DNA of 64,000 bases from Brevundimonas sp. (GTDB lineage Bacteria > Pseudomonadota > Alphaproteobacteria > Caulobacterales > Caulobacteraceae): positions 1 through 64,000 of the forward strand of contig NZ_JAIXTC010000016.1 in assembly GCF_027484365.1 (NCBI RefSeq), in the 5' to 3' direction. Under the pieces are notes generated by a model, which was not told where the DNA came from, did no database searches, and saw only the letters and a list, made by a program, of their open reading frames with translations. This document shows positions 47,800-57,193 of the stretch, piece after piece (within the stretch, counting starts at the first letter, position 1; every line of letters begins with the position of its first letter). The translations under genes were made by a program, and so were the position numbers.

Positions 47800-47940
47800 C
47801 TAGAGGTAGGGGCCCCACATGAAGGCGACAGTCCCGAAAACGCCCAGCGCCGTATAGACGGCGGCCGCAACGACCGTCACGGCCACGAAGGATTTCAGAA
47901 GGTCGTCCCGGCCCATCAGGGTGCCCGTCAGCAACCACAT
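47800..47940 (-). CDS. Possible small single-helix membrane protein
   Basis: 46 residues from ATG 47938-47940. One membrane helix (about residues 17-40, SFVAVTVVAAAVYTALGVFG) and a short N-terminal cytoplasmic part. The frame is open further upstream, but that part is the tRNA gene, so translation cannot begin there. The ribosome site is weak. Short, but the clean charge-plus-helix layout argues for a real gene. Confidence 0.45.
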   Translation of the reverse strand: MWLLTGTLMGRDDLLKSFVAVTVVAAAVYTALGVFGTVAFMWGPYL

Positions 47941-47996
47941 CTCGCGCGTTCGGCGCTGAAGGCCGCCGGTCTGTCGTTTAGTCGGGAAGAGGACGA

Positions 47997-48072
<76 letters not shown>

Positions 48073-48238
48073 GTTCCATCGTCGCGCGGTCGTCACGGAC
48101 GTCCGGCGAAGGGGGCGGAAATAGAGACATCGGTTGTGGGATGCAAGGGTTTTCCACACGGTGTTTCGGTTCGTCGCAGGGCAGTCTAGCATCCCGGCGG
48201 AATCGGTCCGGAAAGGACCATCGGGGGAGTTTGAGCGA

Positions 48239-49690
48239 ATGGCCTTCTGGAACCGGCGCAAGTCGATCGATGCGATGCACCAGGCGTCGGATGGACCCAG
48301 GCTGAAGGCGACCCTGAGCTGGCCGCACCTGCTGGCGCTGGGCGTCGGCGCCATCGTGGGGACGGGGATCCTGACACTGATCGGCGTCGGCGCCGGACTG
48401 GCGGGACCGGCGGTGATGATCAGCTTCGGCCTGGCGGGACTGGTCTGCGCCTGTGCGGCCCTGGCCTATGCCGAGCTGTCGACCATGATGCCGCAGGCGG
48501 GCAGCGCCTACGCCTATTCCTATGCGGTGCTGGGCGAGCTGATCGCCTGGATCGTGGGGTGGAGCCTCATTCTCGAGTATTCGCTGGTCGTCTCGGCCGT
48601 GGCCGTGGGCTGGTCGGGGTATGCCGTCGGCTTCCTGACCGGGCTGGGGATCGATCTGCCGACCGCCCTGACCGTCGGGCCGCACGTCGAGGGCGGGCTG
48701 ATCAACCTGCCGGCCGTGGCGATCATCGCCGTCGTGACCGGGCTGCTGCTGTTGGGCACACGGGAGAGCGCGACGCTCAACGCCATCCTGGTGGTCATCA
48801 AGGTCGCCGCCCTGATCGCCTTCGTGGCCATCGCCCTGCCGGCCTTTGACGCAGCCAACTTCACCCCCTTCATGCCTAACGGCTTTGGGGCGCCGGCCCT
48901 TCCGTTCGCGGAGCTGATCACCGGACAGCCGGTGGTGCAGACGGGCGTCATGGCGGCGGCGGCGATCATCTTCTTCGCCTTCTACGGCTTCGACGCCATC
49001 TCGACGGCGGCGGAAGAGACCAAAAAGCCCGAGCGCGATCTGGCCATCGGCATCGTCGGATCGATGCTGATCTGCACGGCCCTGTATCTGGTGGTGGCCG
49101 CCGCGGCGATCGGCGCGCGGCCGGTGGCGAGCTTCGCGGCCAGCCCCGAGCCTCTGGCCCTGATCCTGCGCGAGATGGGACAGGGGACGGCGGCGCAGTG
49201 GATCGCGGCGAGCGCCGTCATCGCCCTGCCGACCGTGCTGCTGGCCTTCCTGTTTGGCCAGAGCCGCATCTTCCTGGGCATGGCGCGCGACGGGCTGCTG
49301 CCGACCTCGCTGGCGAAGATTTCGTCACGCGGCGTGCCGGCGGTGGTGACGGTGTTCACCGCCATCGTGGTGGCCGCTCTGGCGGGCGTGATGCGGCTGG
49401 ACGAACTGGCGTCACTGGCCAATGCGGGCACGCTGGCGGCGTTCGCGGCGGTGGGCGTCAGCCTGATCGTGCTGCGCCTGCGCGATCCGAACCGGGTGCG
49501 GATGTTCAAGGCGCCGCTCTGGTGGCTGGTCGGGACGATCACGATCGTGGGCTGCGTCCTGTTCTTCTTCAGCCTCCAGGCGAGGACCCAGCTGTACTTC
49601 CTGTACTGGAACCTCGGCGGGCTGGTGGTCTATCTGGGCTGGTCGATGCGCAACGCGCGTCTGGCCAAGAACCCCGACCAGGCCGCCTGA
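48239..49690 (+). CDS. Amino acid permease (APC superfamily)
   Basis: 483 residues from ATG 48239, which has GGGGGAG upstream. About twelve membrane helices. The APC consensus is clear: LSWPHLLALGVGAIVGTGIL in helix 1 (unwound substrate-binding segment GAIVGTGIL), PAVMISFGLAGLVCACAALA, YAELSTMMPQAGSAYAYSYA, FFAFYGFDAISTAAEETKKP in helix 6, and ISSRGVPAVVTVFTAIVVAA. It resembles cationic amino-acid transporter-like permeases (YfnA/CAT type). The Hpt-domain gene begins at its stop codon (TGATG-type one-base overlap). Confidence 0.92.
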   Translation: MAFWNRRKSIDAMHQASDGPRLKATLSWPHLLALGVGAIVGTGILTLIGVGAGLAGPAVMISFGLAGLVCACAALAYAELSTMMPQAGSAYAYSYAVLGELIAWIVGWSLILEYSLVVSAVAVGWSGYAVGFLTGLGIDLPTALTVGPHVEGGLINLPAVAIIAVVTGLLLLGTRESATLNAILVVIKVAALIAFVAIALPAFDAANFTPFMPNGFGAPALPFAELITGQPVVQTGVMAAAAIIFFAFYGFDAISTAAEETKKPERDLAIGIVGSMLICTALYLVVAAAAIGARPVASFAASPEPLALILREMGQGTAAQWIAASAVIALPTVLLAFLFGQSRIFLGMARDGLLPTSLAKISSRGVPAVVTVFTAIVVAALAGVMRLDELASLANAGTLAAFAAVGVSLIVLRLRDPNRVRMFKAPLWWLVGTITIVGCVLFFFSLQARTQLYFLYWNLGGLVVYLGWSMRNARLAKNPDQAA

Positions 49691-50043
49691 TGTCGCGCCG
49701 CGACCTGTCGGGCGCCGTCGACTTCTCGGTCCTGGACCGGACGACGGGCGGCGACGACGGGGTCGCGGAGGAGATCCTGGGCCTGTTCGTGCAGCAGGCC
49801 GGGATGTGGTCGCCGATGCTGGACGCGCGCAGCGAAGGCTGGCGCGACGCCGTGCACACGATCCGGGGCGCGGCGGCGGGCATCGGGGCTGGCGCCCTGG
49901 CGGAGGTCTGCGCCGATGCGGAAGCCTCGGGCAAGGAGGTCGCGCCGGCGAAGCTGGACCACGTCAGGGACGCCCTGGGGCAGGCCCTGGCCGACGTCGC
50001 CGCGTGGCGGCATGAGTTGATGCTGCGGTCGTTGAAGGCCTAG
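49690..50043 (+). CDS. Histidine phosphotransfer (Hpt) domain protein
   Basis: 117 residues. Helical protein with an Hpt core: FVQQAGMWSPMLDARSEGWR, then AVHTIRGAAAGIGAGALAEV, where His56 occupies the phospho-accepting position followed by the typical small-residue stretch, then CADAEASGKEV. It could relay phosphate from hybrid kinases such as the orphan one at 7450-9189, though no link is shown. Its start overlaps the permease stop by one base, so it may be made in step with the transporter. Convergent four-base overlap with the DUF1330 gene. Confidence 0.75.
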   Translation: MSRRDLSGAVDFSVLDRTTGGDDGVAEEILGLFVQQAGMWSPMLDARSEGWRDAVHTIRGAAAGIGAGALAEVCADAEASGKEVAPAKLDHVRDALGQALADVAAWRHELMLRSLKA

Positions 50044-50339
50044 GGCGCGACGCCGTCGACGATGTAGACGCGCGAGGTCGAGGCGGCCTCGCGGATCTTC
50101 AGCGCAGCCTGGTATTCGGGCGAGGCGCGCCAGGCGATGGCGGTGTCGCGGTCAGGGAATTCCAGAATGACGACCCGGGCCGCCGGGGCCTCGCCGGTGA
50201 TGGCCGCGCCCGTGCCGCCACGCACGATATAGCGGCCGCCGTGGGCCGCGACGGTGGGGGCGGCGAGCCTGGCGTATTCGGCGTAGGCCTCCGCGTCCGA
50301 GACCACGATTTCGTGGATTTCATAGGCCTTGGACGTCAT
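50040..50339 (-). CDS. DUF1330 family protein
   Basis: 99 residues, a single ferredoxin-like alpha+beta barrel domain. Family features: KAYEIHEIVVSDAEAYAEYA, GGRYIVRGG, ARVVILEFPDRDTAIAWRAS and PEYQAALKIREAASTSRVYI. DUF1330 proteins are dimeric and of unknown function. Fourteen bases separate it from the chorismate mutase gene before it on the same strand, so the two may share a transcript. Confidence 0.9.
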   Translation of the reverse strand: MTSKAYEIHEIVVSDAEAYAEYARLAAPTVAAHGGRYIVRGGTGAAITGEAPAARVVILEFPDRDTAIAWRASPEYQAALKIREAASTSRVYIVDGVAP

Positions 50340-50353
50340 GGCGGGCTCCGGGA

Positions 50354-50713
50354 TCAGCTGCGTGTGCGGTCGTAGGTCGAGAACTCGTGGGCGATGCAGC
50401 GGTCGATCAACAGCCGCCAGACCGGCTCGGCGATGTCTCGCGACAGGTGGTGGGCCTCGGCGCTGACCAGGACCTTGGCGACGACGTCCTCGATGCGGGC
50501 GTCGTCGTGGACGGCATCGCGGTCCGGCTTGATGCGGGCGGCGGCGTCCATGTAGCGTTGGCGCTCGGCGAGCAGGGCGACAAGGGCGCGGTCGAGCGCG
50601 TCGACGCCCTGACGGACCTCGGTCATTGTCTGGCAGGCTGCGGGATCCACTCGCGCATCCACGGCCACGATCTGCGGGTGGTGTTCAGCCGACAAAGGCG
50701 CGCTCCAGAACAT
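50354..50713 (-). CDS. Chorismate mutase, AroQ type
   Basis: 119 residues. All-helical AroQ fold: MTEVRQGVDALDRALVALLA (helix 1 with the conserved Arg), ERQRYMDAAARIKPDRDAVH (Lys and Arg ligands for the substrate carboxylates) and DIAEPVWRLLIDRCIAHEF. It turns chorismate into prephenate for Phe and Tyr synthesis, though the short form resembles isochorismate-pyruvate lyases too. ACQTMTEVR before the helix is family-like, so I keep the longer start; it overlaps the reductase gene upstream by 29 bases. A start at Met 50626 would give 90 residues. Confidence 0.85.
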   Translation of the reverse strand: MFWSAPLSAEHHPQIVAVDARVDPAACQTMTEVRQGVDALDRALVALLAERQRYMDAAARIKPDRDAVHDDARIEDVVAKVLVSAEAHHLSRDIAEPVWRLLIDRCIAHEFSTYDRTRS

Positions 50714-51500
50714 AGTCGCCGGGCTCTGCGTTGGAGCCCTCCTTCATGCCGAACCCGTCGAGGAGAGCGGCGGTCTCCTTGATCATGGCCATGGAGCCGC
50801 ACAGCATCACCCGGTCGCGGTCGGGCGAGAAACCCTCCGGCAGGCCGAGGTCGCGGAAGATCGCGCCCGATGAGATGCGGTCGGTGATCCGGCCGGGGGT
50901 GTCGAACGTTTCCCGGGTCACGGTCGGGTAGTAGGTCAGCTGGGCCTTTGCCTCGTCGCCGATCAGGGGATCCTCGTGGATGCCCGTGGTCAGGAAGTCG
51001 CGGTAGGAGAGGTCGGCGACGTTGCGGACCGTGTGGCAGACGATGACGCGGCCGAAGCGGCTGTAGGTGTCGGGATCGCGGGCGACGCTGAGCCAGGGGG
51101 CCAGGCCCGTGCCCGTCCCGATCAGCCACAGAGTCTGGCCACCGGTCAGGGCGTCCAGCACCAGGGTCCCGGTCGGCTTCTTGCCCATCAGGACGGTGTC
51201 GCCGGGCTGGATCTTGACCAGTCGCGAGGTCAGGGGGCCGTCGGGCACCGCGATGGACAGGAACTCCAGCTCCTCGTCCCAGGAAGGGCTGGCGATGGAG
51301 TAGGCGCGCAGGGTCGGCTTGGCTCCATCCTCGCCCGGCAGGCCGATCATCACGAACTCGCCGGAGCGGAAGCGGAAATCCTCGGGCCGGGCGACGCGGA
51401 AGCTGAACAGCTGGTCCGTCCAGTGATGGACCCAGACGACCTCAAGTTCGTGGAAGGCCGAGGGCTTGGGCGGCGGCGGGGAGAGGGCGGCGTCGGTCAT
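50685..51500 (-). CDS. fpr: Ferredoxin-NADP reductase
   Basis: 271 residues from ATG 51500. FAD domain (~20-110): RFRSGEFVMIGLPGED, the flavin-binding RAYSIASPSWDEELEFLSI, and GDTVLMGKKPTGTLVL. NADP domain (~115-271): WLIGTGTGLAPWLSVARDPD, TYSRFGRVIVCHTVRNVADL, MLCGSMAMIKETAALLDGFG and the C-terminal DYVLERAFVG, typical of the bacterial subclass where C-terminal residues cover the flavin. It passes electrons between NADPH and ferredoxin or flavodoxin. The frame is open upstream into the palindromic repeat, which is not coding. Confidence 0.93.
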   Translation of the reverse strand: MTDAALSPPPPKPSAFHELEVVWVHHWTDQLFSFRVARPEDFRFRSGEFVMIGLPGEDGAKPTLRAYSIASPSWDEELEFLSIAVPDGPLTSRLVKIQPGDTVLMGKKPTGTLVLDALTGGQTLWLIGTGTGLAPWLSVARDPDTYSRFGRVIVCHTVRNVADLSYRDFLTTGIHEDPLIGDEAKAQLTYYPTVTRETFDTPGRITDRISSGAIFRDLGLPEGFSPDRDRVMLCGSMAMIKETAALLDGFGMKEGSNAEPGDYVLERAFVG

Positions 51501-51562
51501 TGCGGGGTGTATTAGGCGGTTGGAGGGATGCGCGAAAGGTCGCGGGTGTCGCGCTTCATCTT

Positions 51563-51702
51563 CCTTCTCCCGGTGGGAGAAGGTGGCTCGCGTAGCGAGA
51601 CGGATGAGGGTCGGATATCGCCGGTGAGGCACGGCCCTCACCCTTTCGCCTTGCCGATCGCTTCGCTCCCGGAGGCTCAAGCCCTCTCCCCCCGGGAGAG
51701 GG
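51563..51702. repeat. Intergenic palindromic repeat element, copy 2
   Basis: About 140 bp, related to 13519-13684. Left hairpin CCTTCTCCC/GGGAGAAGG, a GCTCGC/GCGAG hairpin, GGATGAGGGT pairing with GCCCTCACCC, and a right hairpin CCCTCTCCC/GGGAGAGGG. It lies between the divergent reductase and peptidase genes. Confidence 0.75.
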
Positions 51703-51751
51703 AAGACGGGGGGGATGACGCGGTCGATTTCTGCGACTAGCGTCCGTCCCC

Positions 51752-53992
51752 ATGCGCACAGTTCTTCTTGCTTCCGTCTTCGCCCTGACGGCCGGTTCGG
51801 CCTTCGCCCAGGCTAACCCCGCCGTGCTGACGCCGGAGCGGGTGTTCGCCAACCCCAGCCTGAACGGCCCGGTCGCCCAGGGGGTCAGCCTGTCGCCCGA
51901 CGGCGAACTGGTCGCCTTCCTGCGGGCGCGCGAGGACGACGTCTCGGTGCTCGACCTGTGGGCAGCGCCGACCGGAGCGGGCGAACCGTTCAAGCTGATC
52001 GACGCCCGGGCCCTGGTCCCCGACGCCGGCGAATTGTCCGAGGCCGAGAAGGCGCGGCGCGAGCGGATGCGGATCTCGCAGCGCGGCGTCGTCGAATACT
52101 CCTGGGACGAGCAGGGTCGCTACATCCTGGCGCCGCTGGAAGGGGACATCTTCCTGGCCAGCCGGGAGGGCGGAGACATCCGTCGTCTGACCGAGACCGA
52201 GGCCGACGAGATCGACGCCAAGGTGTCGCCCGAGGGCAATTTTGTCTCCTTCGTGCGCGACCAGGACCTGGTGGTGCTGAACCTCGCGTCCGGGGCCGAG
52301 ACCGAGGTGACGACGGACGGCGAGGGGCTGATCACCTGGGCCACGGCCGAGTTCATCGCCCAGGAGGAGATGGACCGCGACACCGGCTACTGGTGGAGCC
52401 CGGACGAGAAATTCATCGCCCTGCAGCGGACCGACGAGTCGACCGTCGACGTCGTCCCCCGGCTGGACATCACCGGCGGCGGCGCCAGCGTGGTCGAGCA
52501 GCGCTATCCGCGCGCCGGACGGCCGAACGCCGTGGTCGAACTGTATGTGCAGGACGTGGCGGCGAACCGCCGGGTCAAGGTCGACCTAGGTGCGAACACC
52601 GACATCTATCTGGCGCGCGTGAACTGGTCGGCCGACGGCGGGACCCTGTATGTCCAGCGCCAGTCGCGGGACCAGAAGACGCTCGACCTGCTGGCCGTCG
52701 ATCCGGCGACCGGGGCGTCGCGCGTCATCTCGACCCAGAGGTCGGACGCCTGGGTTTCGCTGAACAACGACTTCAAGGCCCTGAAGGACGGCACCTTCAT
52801 CTGGTCGTCGCAGGAGAGCGGCTGGCGGCATCTGTATCTGTACGGGGCCGACGGTCGCCAGATCCGCCCGATCACGCGCGGCGGCTATGCGATCAAGGGG
52901 CTGAGCGGGGTCAACGCCGAGACGGGCGACGTCTATTTCACCGCCTCGATGCGCGACGGCGAGGAATATCCGATCGAGCAGCAGCTGTTCCGCGCCAGCC
53001 TGAACTCCACCGTCGAACCGGTGGCGGTGACGCCCCGGGGCGGGTGGTGGTCGGCCAGCATGAACCGGACCGGCACGGCCTATGTCGGCAACTACACCGA
53101 CCTTACCACGCCCATGCGGTCGGGCCTGTACCAGGCGGACGGCACCTTCGTGCGCTGGATCGAGGAGAACGCGCTGGACGCGGATCACCCGTTCGCCCCC
53201 TATGTATCGCGCCGTCCGGTGACCGAGTTCGGTACGCTGGAGAGCCACGGCGAGACCCTGGTCTGGCAGATGTCGAAGCCGGTCGATTTCGATCCGTCGC
53301 GGACGTATCCGGTGGTGATGCAGGTCTATGGCGGGCCCAGCGGCGGCGGGGTCAGGCGCGGCTGGCTGCCGGCGACCACCCAGTTGCTGACCGAGGCCGG
53401 CTATATCGTCTTCCGGCTGGACAACCGCGGCGAGGGCGACCGGTCGGCGGCCTTCAAGGAGGCCCTGTATCTGAAGATGGGCCAGCCGGAGATCGAGGAT
53501 CAGGTTCTCGGCGCCGACTATCTGAGGTCGCTGCCCTATGTCGACGACGCCCGGATCGCCATGATGGGCTGGTCCTATGGCGGGTTCATGAGCCTGATGG
53601 CGCTGACCGAGCCGAAGATGGGGCTGGCGGCCGCAGCCGTCGGGGCGCCGCCGACGGAGTGGAGCCTGTACGACACCCACTACACCGAGCGGTTCATGTC
53701 GACGCCGGAAGCCAACGCGGAAGGCTATGCCGCCTCGGACGCCATTCCGCGCCTCGAGAACCTGACGGGCCGGCTTCTGCTGATGCACGGCATGGCCGAC
53801 GACAACGTCATTCTCGAAAACTCGACGCGGGTCATCGACGCGCTTCAGTCCAGATCCATCCCGTTCGAACTGATGCTCTATCCCGGGCAGCGGCACGGCG
53901 TGCGGGGCAACGACAGGCAGCTGCAACAATGGCGCATGTATCTCGACTTCCTCGATCGCACGATCGGATCGCGGGCGCCGTCGGCGGACTGA
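51752..53992 (+). CDS. Dipeptidyl peptidase IV-like S9 serine peptidase
   Basis: 746 residues. Signal peptide (LLASVFALTAGSAFAQ), an eight-bladed propeller, then the alpha/beta hydrolase domain. Active site: Ser608 in MGWSYGGFMS, Asp683 in HGMADDNVI, His715 in GQRHGVRG. The double Glu motif that binds the substrate N-terminus in DPP-IV is present in FIAQEEMDRDTGYWWSPDEK. It should release X-Pro or X-Ala dipeptides in the periplasm. The gene overlaps the start of the first amidase by 64 bases and probably forms an operon with both amidases. Confidence 0.93.
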   Translation: MRTVLLASVFALTAGSAFAQANPAVLTPERVFANPSLNGPVAQGVSLSPDGELVAFLRAREDDVSVLDLWAAPTGAGEPFKLIDARALVPDAGELSEAEKARRERMRISQRGVVEYSWDEQGRYILAPLEGDIFLASREGGDIRRLTETEADEIDAKVSPEGNFVSFVRDQDLVVLNLASGAETEVTTDGEGLITWATAEFIAQEEMDRDTGYWWSPDEKFIALQRTDESTVDVVPRLDITGGGASVVEQRYPRAGRPNAVVELYVQDVAANRRVKVDLGANTDIYLARVNWSADGGTLYVQRQSRDQKTLDLLAVDPATGASRVISTQRSDAWVSLNNDFKALKDGTFIWSSQESGWRHLYLYGADGRQIRPITRGGYAIKGLSGVNAETGDVYFTASMRDGEEYPIEQQLFRASLNSTVEPVAVTPRGGWWSASMNRTGTAYVGNYTDLTTPMRSGLYQADGTFVRWIEENALDADHPFAPYVSRRPVTEFGTLESHGETLVWQMSKPVDFDPSRTYPVVMQVYGGPSGGGVRRGWLPATTQLLTEAGYIVFRLDNRGEGDRSAAFKEALYLKMGQPEIEDQVLGADYLRSLPYVDDARIAMMGWSYGGFMSLMALTEPKMGLAAAAVGAPPTEWSLYDTHYTERFMSTPEANAEGYAASDAIPRLENLTGRLLLMHGMADDNVILENSTRVIDALQSRSIPFELMLYPGQRHGVRGNDRQLQQWRMYLDFLDRTIGSRAPSAD

Positions 53993-55515
53993 TCCTTTCG
54001 GCGCTGGCGGCGCCGGCGTTCAGTCAGGATCTTGGGCCGATGCTGGCGGCGCAAGCGGCGGCGTCGGACGTGGAGTGCGGCGCGCTCGCGGCGACGCGGG
54101 GCGCGGGTCCTGTCCAATCCGCCGCGGTGGTCCAACTCGCCAAATGCTACTCCGACGCGGCCAACTTCCACGCGGTCATCCGTTGGACTTCGCTGCCGGA
54201 CGTCGCGGCGTTCGAGGCGCGCGGAGGCGACGGCCTGTCCATCCTGCTGAAGGACAATATCGAGACGGCCGACATGCCGACGACAGCGGGGTCGCTGGCG
54301 CTCGCGAACAACGCACCGGGTCGGGACGCGCCGCTGGTCACGCGGCTGCGGGATGCGGGCTTTTTCATCATGGGCAAGGCCAATCTGTCAGAGTGGGCCA
54401 ACATCCGCTCGACCCGGTCGATCAGCGGCTGGAGCGCCGTCGGCGGGCTGACGCCGAACCCCTATGATTTGACGCGGACGGCCTGCGGGTCGTCGTCGGG
54501 CAGCGCGGTCGCCGTGGCGGTTGGACTGGCGCCCGTGGCCATCGGGACGGAGACGAACGGCTCCATCGTCTGCCCGGCCTCGGTCAACGGCGTGGTCGGG
54601 TTCAAGCCGACGGTGGGTCTGGTCAGCCGGACCCATATCGTGCCGATCAGCCATTCGCAGGACACTGCCGGACCGATCGCCACGACGGTGCACGACGCGG
54701 CCCTCGTCATGAACGCCATCGCCGGTTCGGACCCGCTGGACGCGGCGACGGCCGAGGCCGATGCGAAGAAGGTCGACTATGTCGCCGAGCTCGACGCGGA
54801 CTCCCTGCGCGGCGCGCGGATCGGGGTGCTGCGGTTCATGACGAATAACTTCTCCGACGATACGAAGGCGGCGTTCGAACGGTCGCTGCAGGCCATGCGC
54901 GACGCGGGCGCCGAACTGGTCGAGATCACCGAGGGGCCGGACATGCGGGCCATCGGCGGGGCGCAGCTGACGGTGCTGCTGACCGAGCTGAAGGTCGACC
55001 TGACCGCCTATCTGGCCTCGACCGACCCGGAACAGGTCCCGACCCGGACCTTGGCGGACGTGATCGCCTTCAACGCCGCCGAGCCGCGCGAGACGGTGCT
55101 GTTCGGCCAGGAACTGTTCGAACGGGCCGAGGCGACCGGGGGGCTGGAGGATCCGGCCTATGTCACGGCGCGCGAGACCTCGCTGAGGCTGTCGGGCGTC
55201 GAGGGGATCGACCGGATGATGGCGGAGAACCGCGTCGTCGCCCTTGTGTCGCCGACCACGTCGCGCGCCTGGACCAACGACCGGGATGACGAGGACAACG
55301 GGCAGGGGTCGGCCAGCACGCTCGCAGCCGTCGCGGGCTATCCGCACCTGACCGTTCCGATGGGGATGGATCGCGGCATGCCCGTCGGGATCAGCTTCAT
55401 GGCCGGCCAGTGGCAGGACGCCACCGTGCTGTCGCTGGGCTATGCGTTCGAACAGAAGACGCAGGCGCGGGTGGCGCCGGGCGAGCGGGCCGGTTCCGTT
55501 GAGGGAATGCAGTGA
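53929..55515 (+). CDS. Secreted amidase-signature enzyme, first of a tandem pair
   Basis: 528 residues from ATG 53929, inside the end of the peptidase gene. That start gives a signal peptide (RIAGAVGGLILSALAAPAFS). The amidase signature triad is complete: Lys108 in SILLKDNIETADM, the cis-Ser in ACGSSSGSAVAV, and nucleophile Ser212 in GTETNGSIVCPA. Family members cleave amides such as peptide amides, aryl amides or nitrile-derived amides. It shares long identical blocks with the next gene, so they are duplicates. Following a DPP-IV gene, a role in taking up peptide nitrogen is reasonable but unproven. Confidence 0.88.
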   Translation: MAHVSRLPRSHDRIAGAVGGLILSALAAPAFSQDLGPMLAAQAAASDVECGALAATRGAGPVQSAAVVQLAKCYSDAANFHAVIRWTSLPDVAAFEARGGDGLSILLKDNIETADMPTTAGSLALANNAPGRDAPLVTRLRDAGFFIMGKANLSEWANIRSTRSISGWSAVGGLTPNPYDLTRTACGSSSGSAVAVAVGLAPVAIGTETNGSIVCPASVNGVVGFKPTVGLVSRTHIVPISHSQDTAGPIATTVHDAALVMNAIAGSDPLDAATAEADAKKVDYVAELDADSLRGARIGVLRFMTNNFSDDTKAAFERSLQAMRDAGAELVEITEGPDMRAIGGAQLTVLLTELKVDLTAYLASTDPEQVPTRTLADVIAFNAAEPRETVLFGQELFERAEATGGLEDPAYVTARETSLRLSGVEGIDRMMAENRVVALVSPTTSRAWTNDRDDEDNGQGSASTLAAVAGYPHLTVPMGMDRGMPVGISFMAGQWQDATVLSLGYAFEQKTQARVAPGERAGSVEGMQ

Positions 55516-57125
55516 TGATCCGGCGCGGAACGCTTCTCGGTCTGACCCTGACCGCCCTGACGCTGGCGGGGTGCGCCACGCCCAACGGCGACGGCAGCTG
55601 GGACCTGGGCGAAGACGCTCCCCGATACCAGCCGCCGACCGTCGCCGCCCTGATTGCGGACCCGACGCTGGCCCCGGGGGCCCTGAGCGCATCGATGGCG
55701 CTGATCGCCTCCACCGGGGTCGGGTCGGACCAGCCCCTGAATGCGGTGATCGCGGTCAGCGATCTTGAAGGGATGGAGCCGGGCGTGTTCGCGCCGGGCC
55801 CCCTGTCCGGCGTGCCGATCCTGCTCAAGGACAATATCGAGACGGCCGACATGCCGACGACCGCCGGGTCGATGGCGCTGCTGGACAATGCGCCGGGGCG
55901 GGACGCGCCGCTGGTGGCGCGGCTGAGAGCGGCGGGCGCGGTCATTCTCGGCAAGACCAACCTGTCGGAGTGGGCCAACATCCGCTCATCGGCCTCTGTG
56001 TCGGGGTGGAGCGCGGTGGGCGGACTGACCCGCAACGCGCATGCGCTGGATCGCAACGCCTGCGGCTCTTCTTCGGGATCGGGCGCGGCGGTGGCTGCGG
56101 GACTGGCCCCGGCGGCGATCGGGACGGAGACGGACGGGTCGATCGTCTGCCCGGCCGCGATCAACGGCATCGTCGGTTTCAAGCCGACCGTCGGCATGGT
56201 GTCGCGCACCCATATCGTGCCAATCAGCCATTCGCAGGATACGGCGGGACCGATGACCCGCACCGTTGAAGATGCGGCCATCCTGTTGTCGGTCATCGCC
56301 GGGACCGATCCCGCCGACCCGGCGACGGCCGAGGCGGATGCGCGGAAGACGGACTTCCGGGCCGCCCTCGACGTCGGCTCCCTGCGCGGGACCCGGATCG
56401 GGGTGGCGCGGTTCCTGACCGGCTATTCGGCCGACACGGACGCCGTGTTCGAACAGACGCTTCAGGCCCTGCGTGACGCCGGAGCCGTCCTGGTCGAGAT
56501 CACCGAGGGGCCCGATATGGAGGCCATCGGCGAGGCCGAGACCACGGTGCTGCACCATGAACTGAAGGCGGATCTGAACGCCTATCTGGCCTCGACCGAC
56601 CCGAGGCAGGTGCGCACCCGGACCCTGGCCGACGTCATCGCCTTCAACATCGCGACGCCGCGCGAAATGGCCCTGTTCGGGCAGGAAACCTTCATCAAGG
56701 CCGAGGCGACGCGGGGGCTGGACGATTCGGAATACATCGCGGCACGCGCGACCTCGCTGAGGCTGGCCGGGGTCGAGGGGATCGACCGGATGCTCAGCCG
56801 GAACGACGTCGTCGCCCTGATCGCGCCGACGGTGGGGCCGGCCTGGTCGATCGATATCGTCAACGGCGACCACTATCTGGGGGCGGCGTCGACGCTCCCG
56901 GCCGTGGCGGGCTATCCGCATCTGACCGTGCCGATGGGCTTCGTGCAGGGGCTGCCGGTGGGGCTGAGCTTCATCGGGGCCAGGTGGGACGACGCACGCA
57001 TCCTGTCCCTGGGCTACGCCTTCGAACAGGCGACCCGGGCCTACCGGCCGGCGACCCTGCGCCGCTCCATAGACGCGCTGCCGGAGGTCGGATCGGTGCT
57101 GGCCCCGATCGCTGCGGAGCCCTGA
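55515..57125 (+). CDS. Lipoprotein amidase-signature enzyme, second of a tandem pair
   Basis: 536 residues from ATG 55515 (GAGGG upstream; TGATG overlap with the first amidase). The N-terminus is a lipoprotein signal (LTLTALTLAGCATP), so this copy is membrane-attached, whereas its paralogue is not. Triad: Lys105 in ILLKDNIETADM, cis-Ser in ACGSSSGSGAAV, Ser209 in GTETDGSIVCPA. Shared blocks with the first copy include SRTHIVPISHSQDTAG and RTLADVIAFN. An extra N-terminal stretch (YQPPTVAALIADPTLAPGAL) is present only here. The duplicates probably act on related substrates at different sites. Confidence 0.9.
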   Translation: MIRRGTLLGLTLTALTLAGCATPNGDGSWDLGEDAPRYQPPTVAALIADPTLAPGALSASMALIASTGVGSDQPLNAVIAVSDLEGMEPGVFAPGPLSGVPILLKDNIETADMPTTAGSMALLDNAPGRDAPLVARLRAAGAVILGKTNLSEWANIRSSASVSGWSAVGGLTRNAHALDRNACGSSSGSGAAVAAGLAPAAIGTETDGSIVCPAAINGIVGFKPTVGMVSRTHIVPISHSQDTAGPMTRTVEDAAILLSVIAGTDPADPATAEADARKTDFRAALDVGSLRGTRIGVARFLTGYSADTDAVFEQTLQALRDAGAVLVEITEGPDMEAIGEAETTVLHHELKADLNAYLASTDPRQVRTRTLADVIAFNIATPREMALFGQETFIKAEATRGLDDSEYIAARATSLRLAGVEGIDRMLSRNDVVALIAPTVGPAWSIDIVNGDHYLGAASTLPAVAGYPHLTVPMGFVQGLPVGLSFIGARWDDARILSLGYAFEQATRAYRPATLRRSIDALPEVGSVLAPIAAEP

Positions 57126-57193
57126 TCGCTTCCAGATCCAGCGTCGGATCGCCGACGGAGGAACCCTTCGCCAAGCTTGGCCGTTGCGAGGTG

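Noticed and set aside
51958..53928. Open frame upstream of the first amidase in the same frame as it.
   Set aside because: This part is a shadow of the DPP-IV gene in another frame; the amidase signal peptide begins at 53929.
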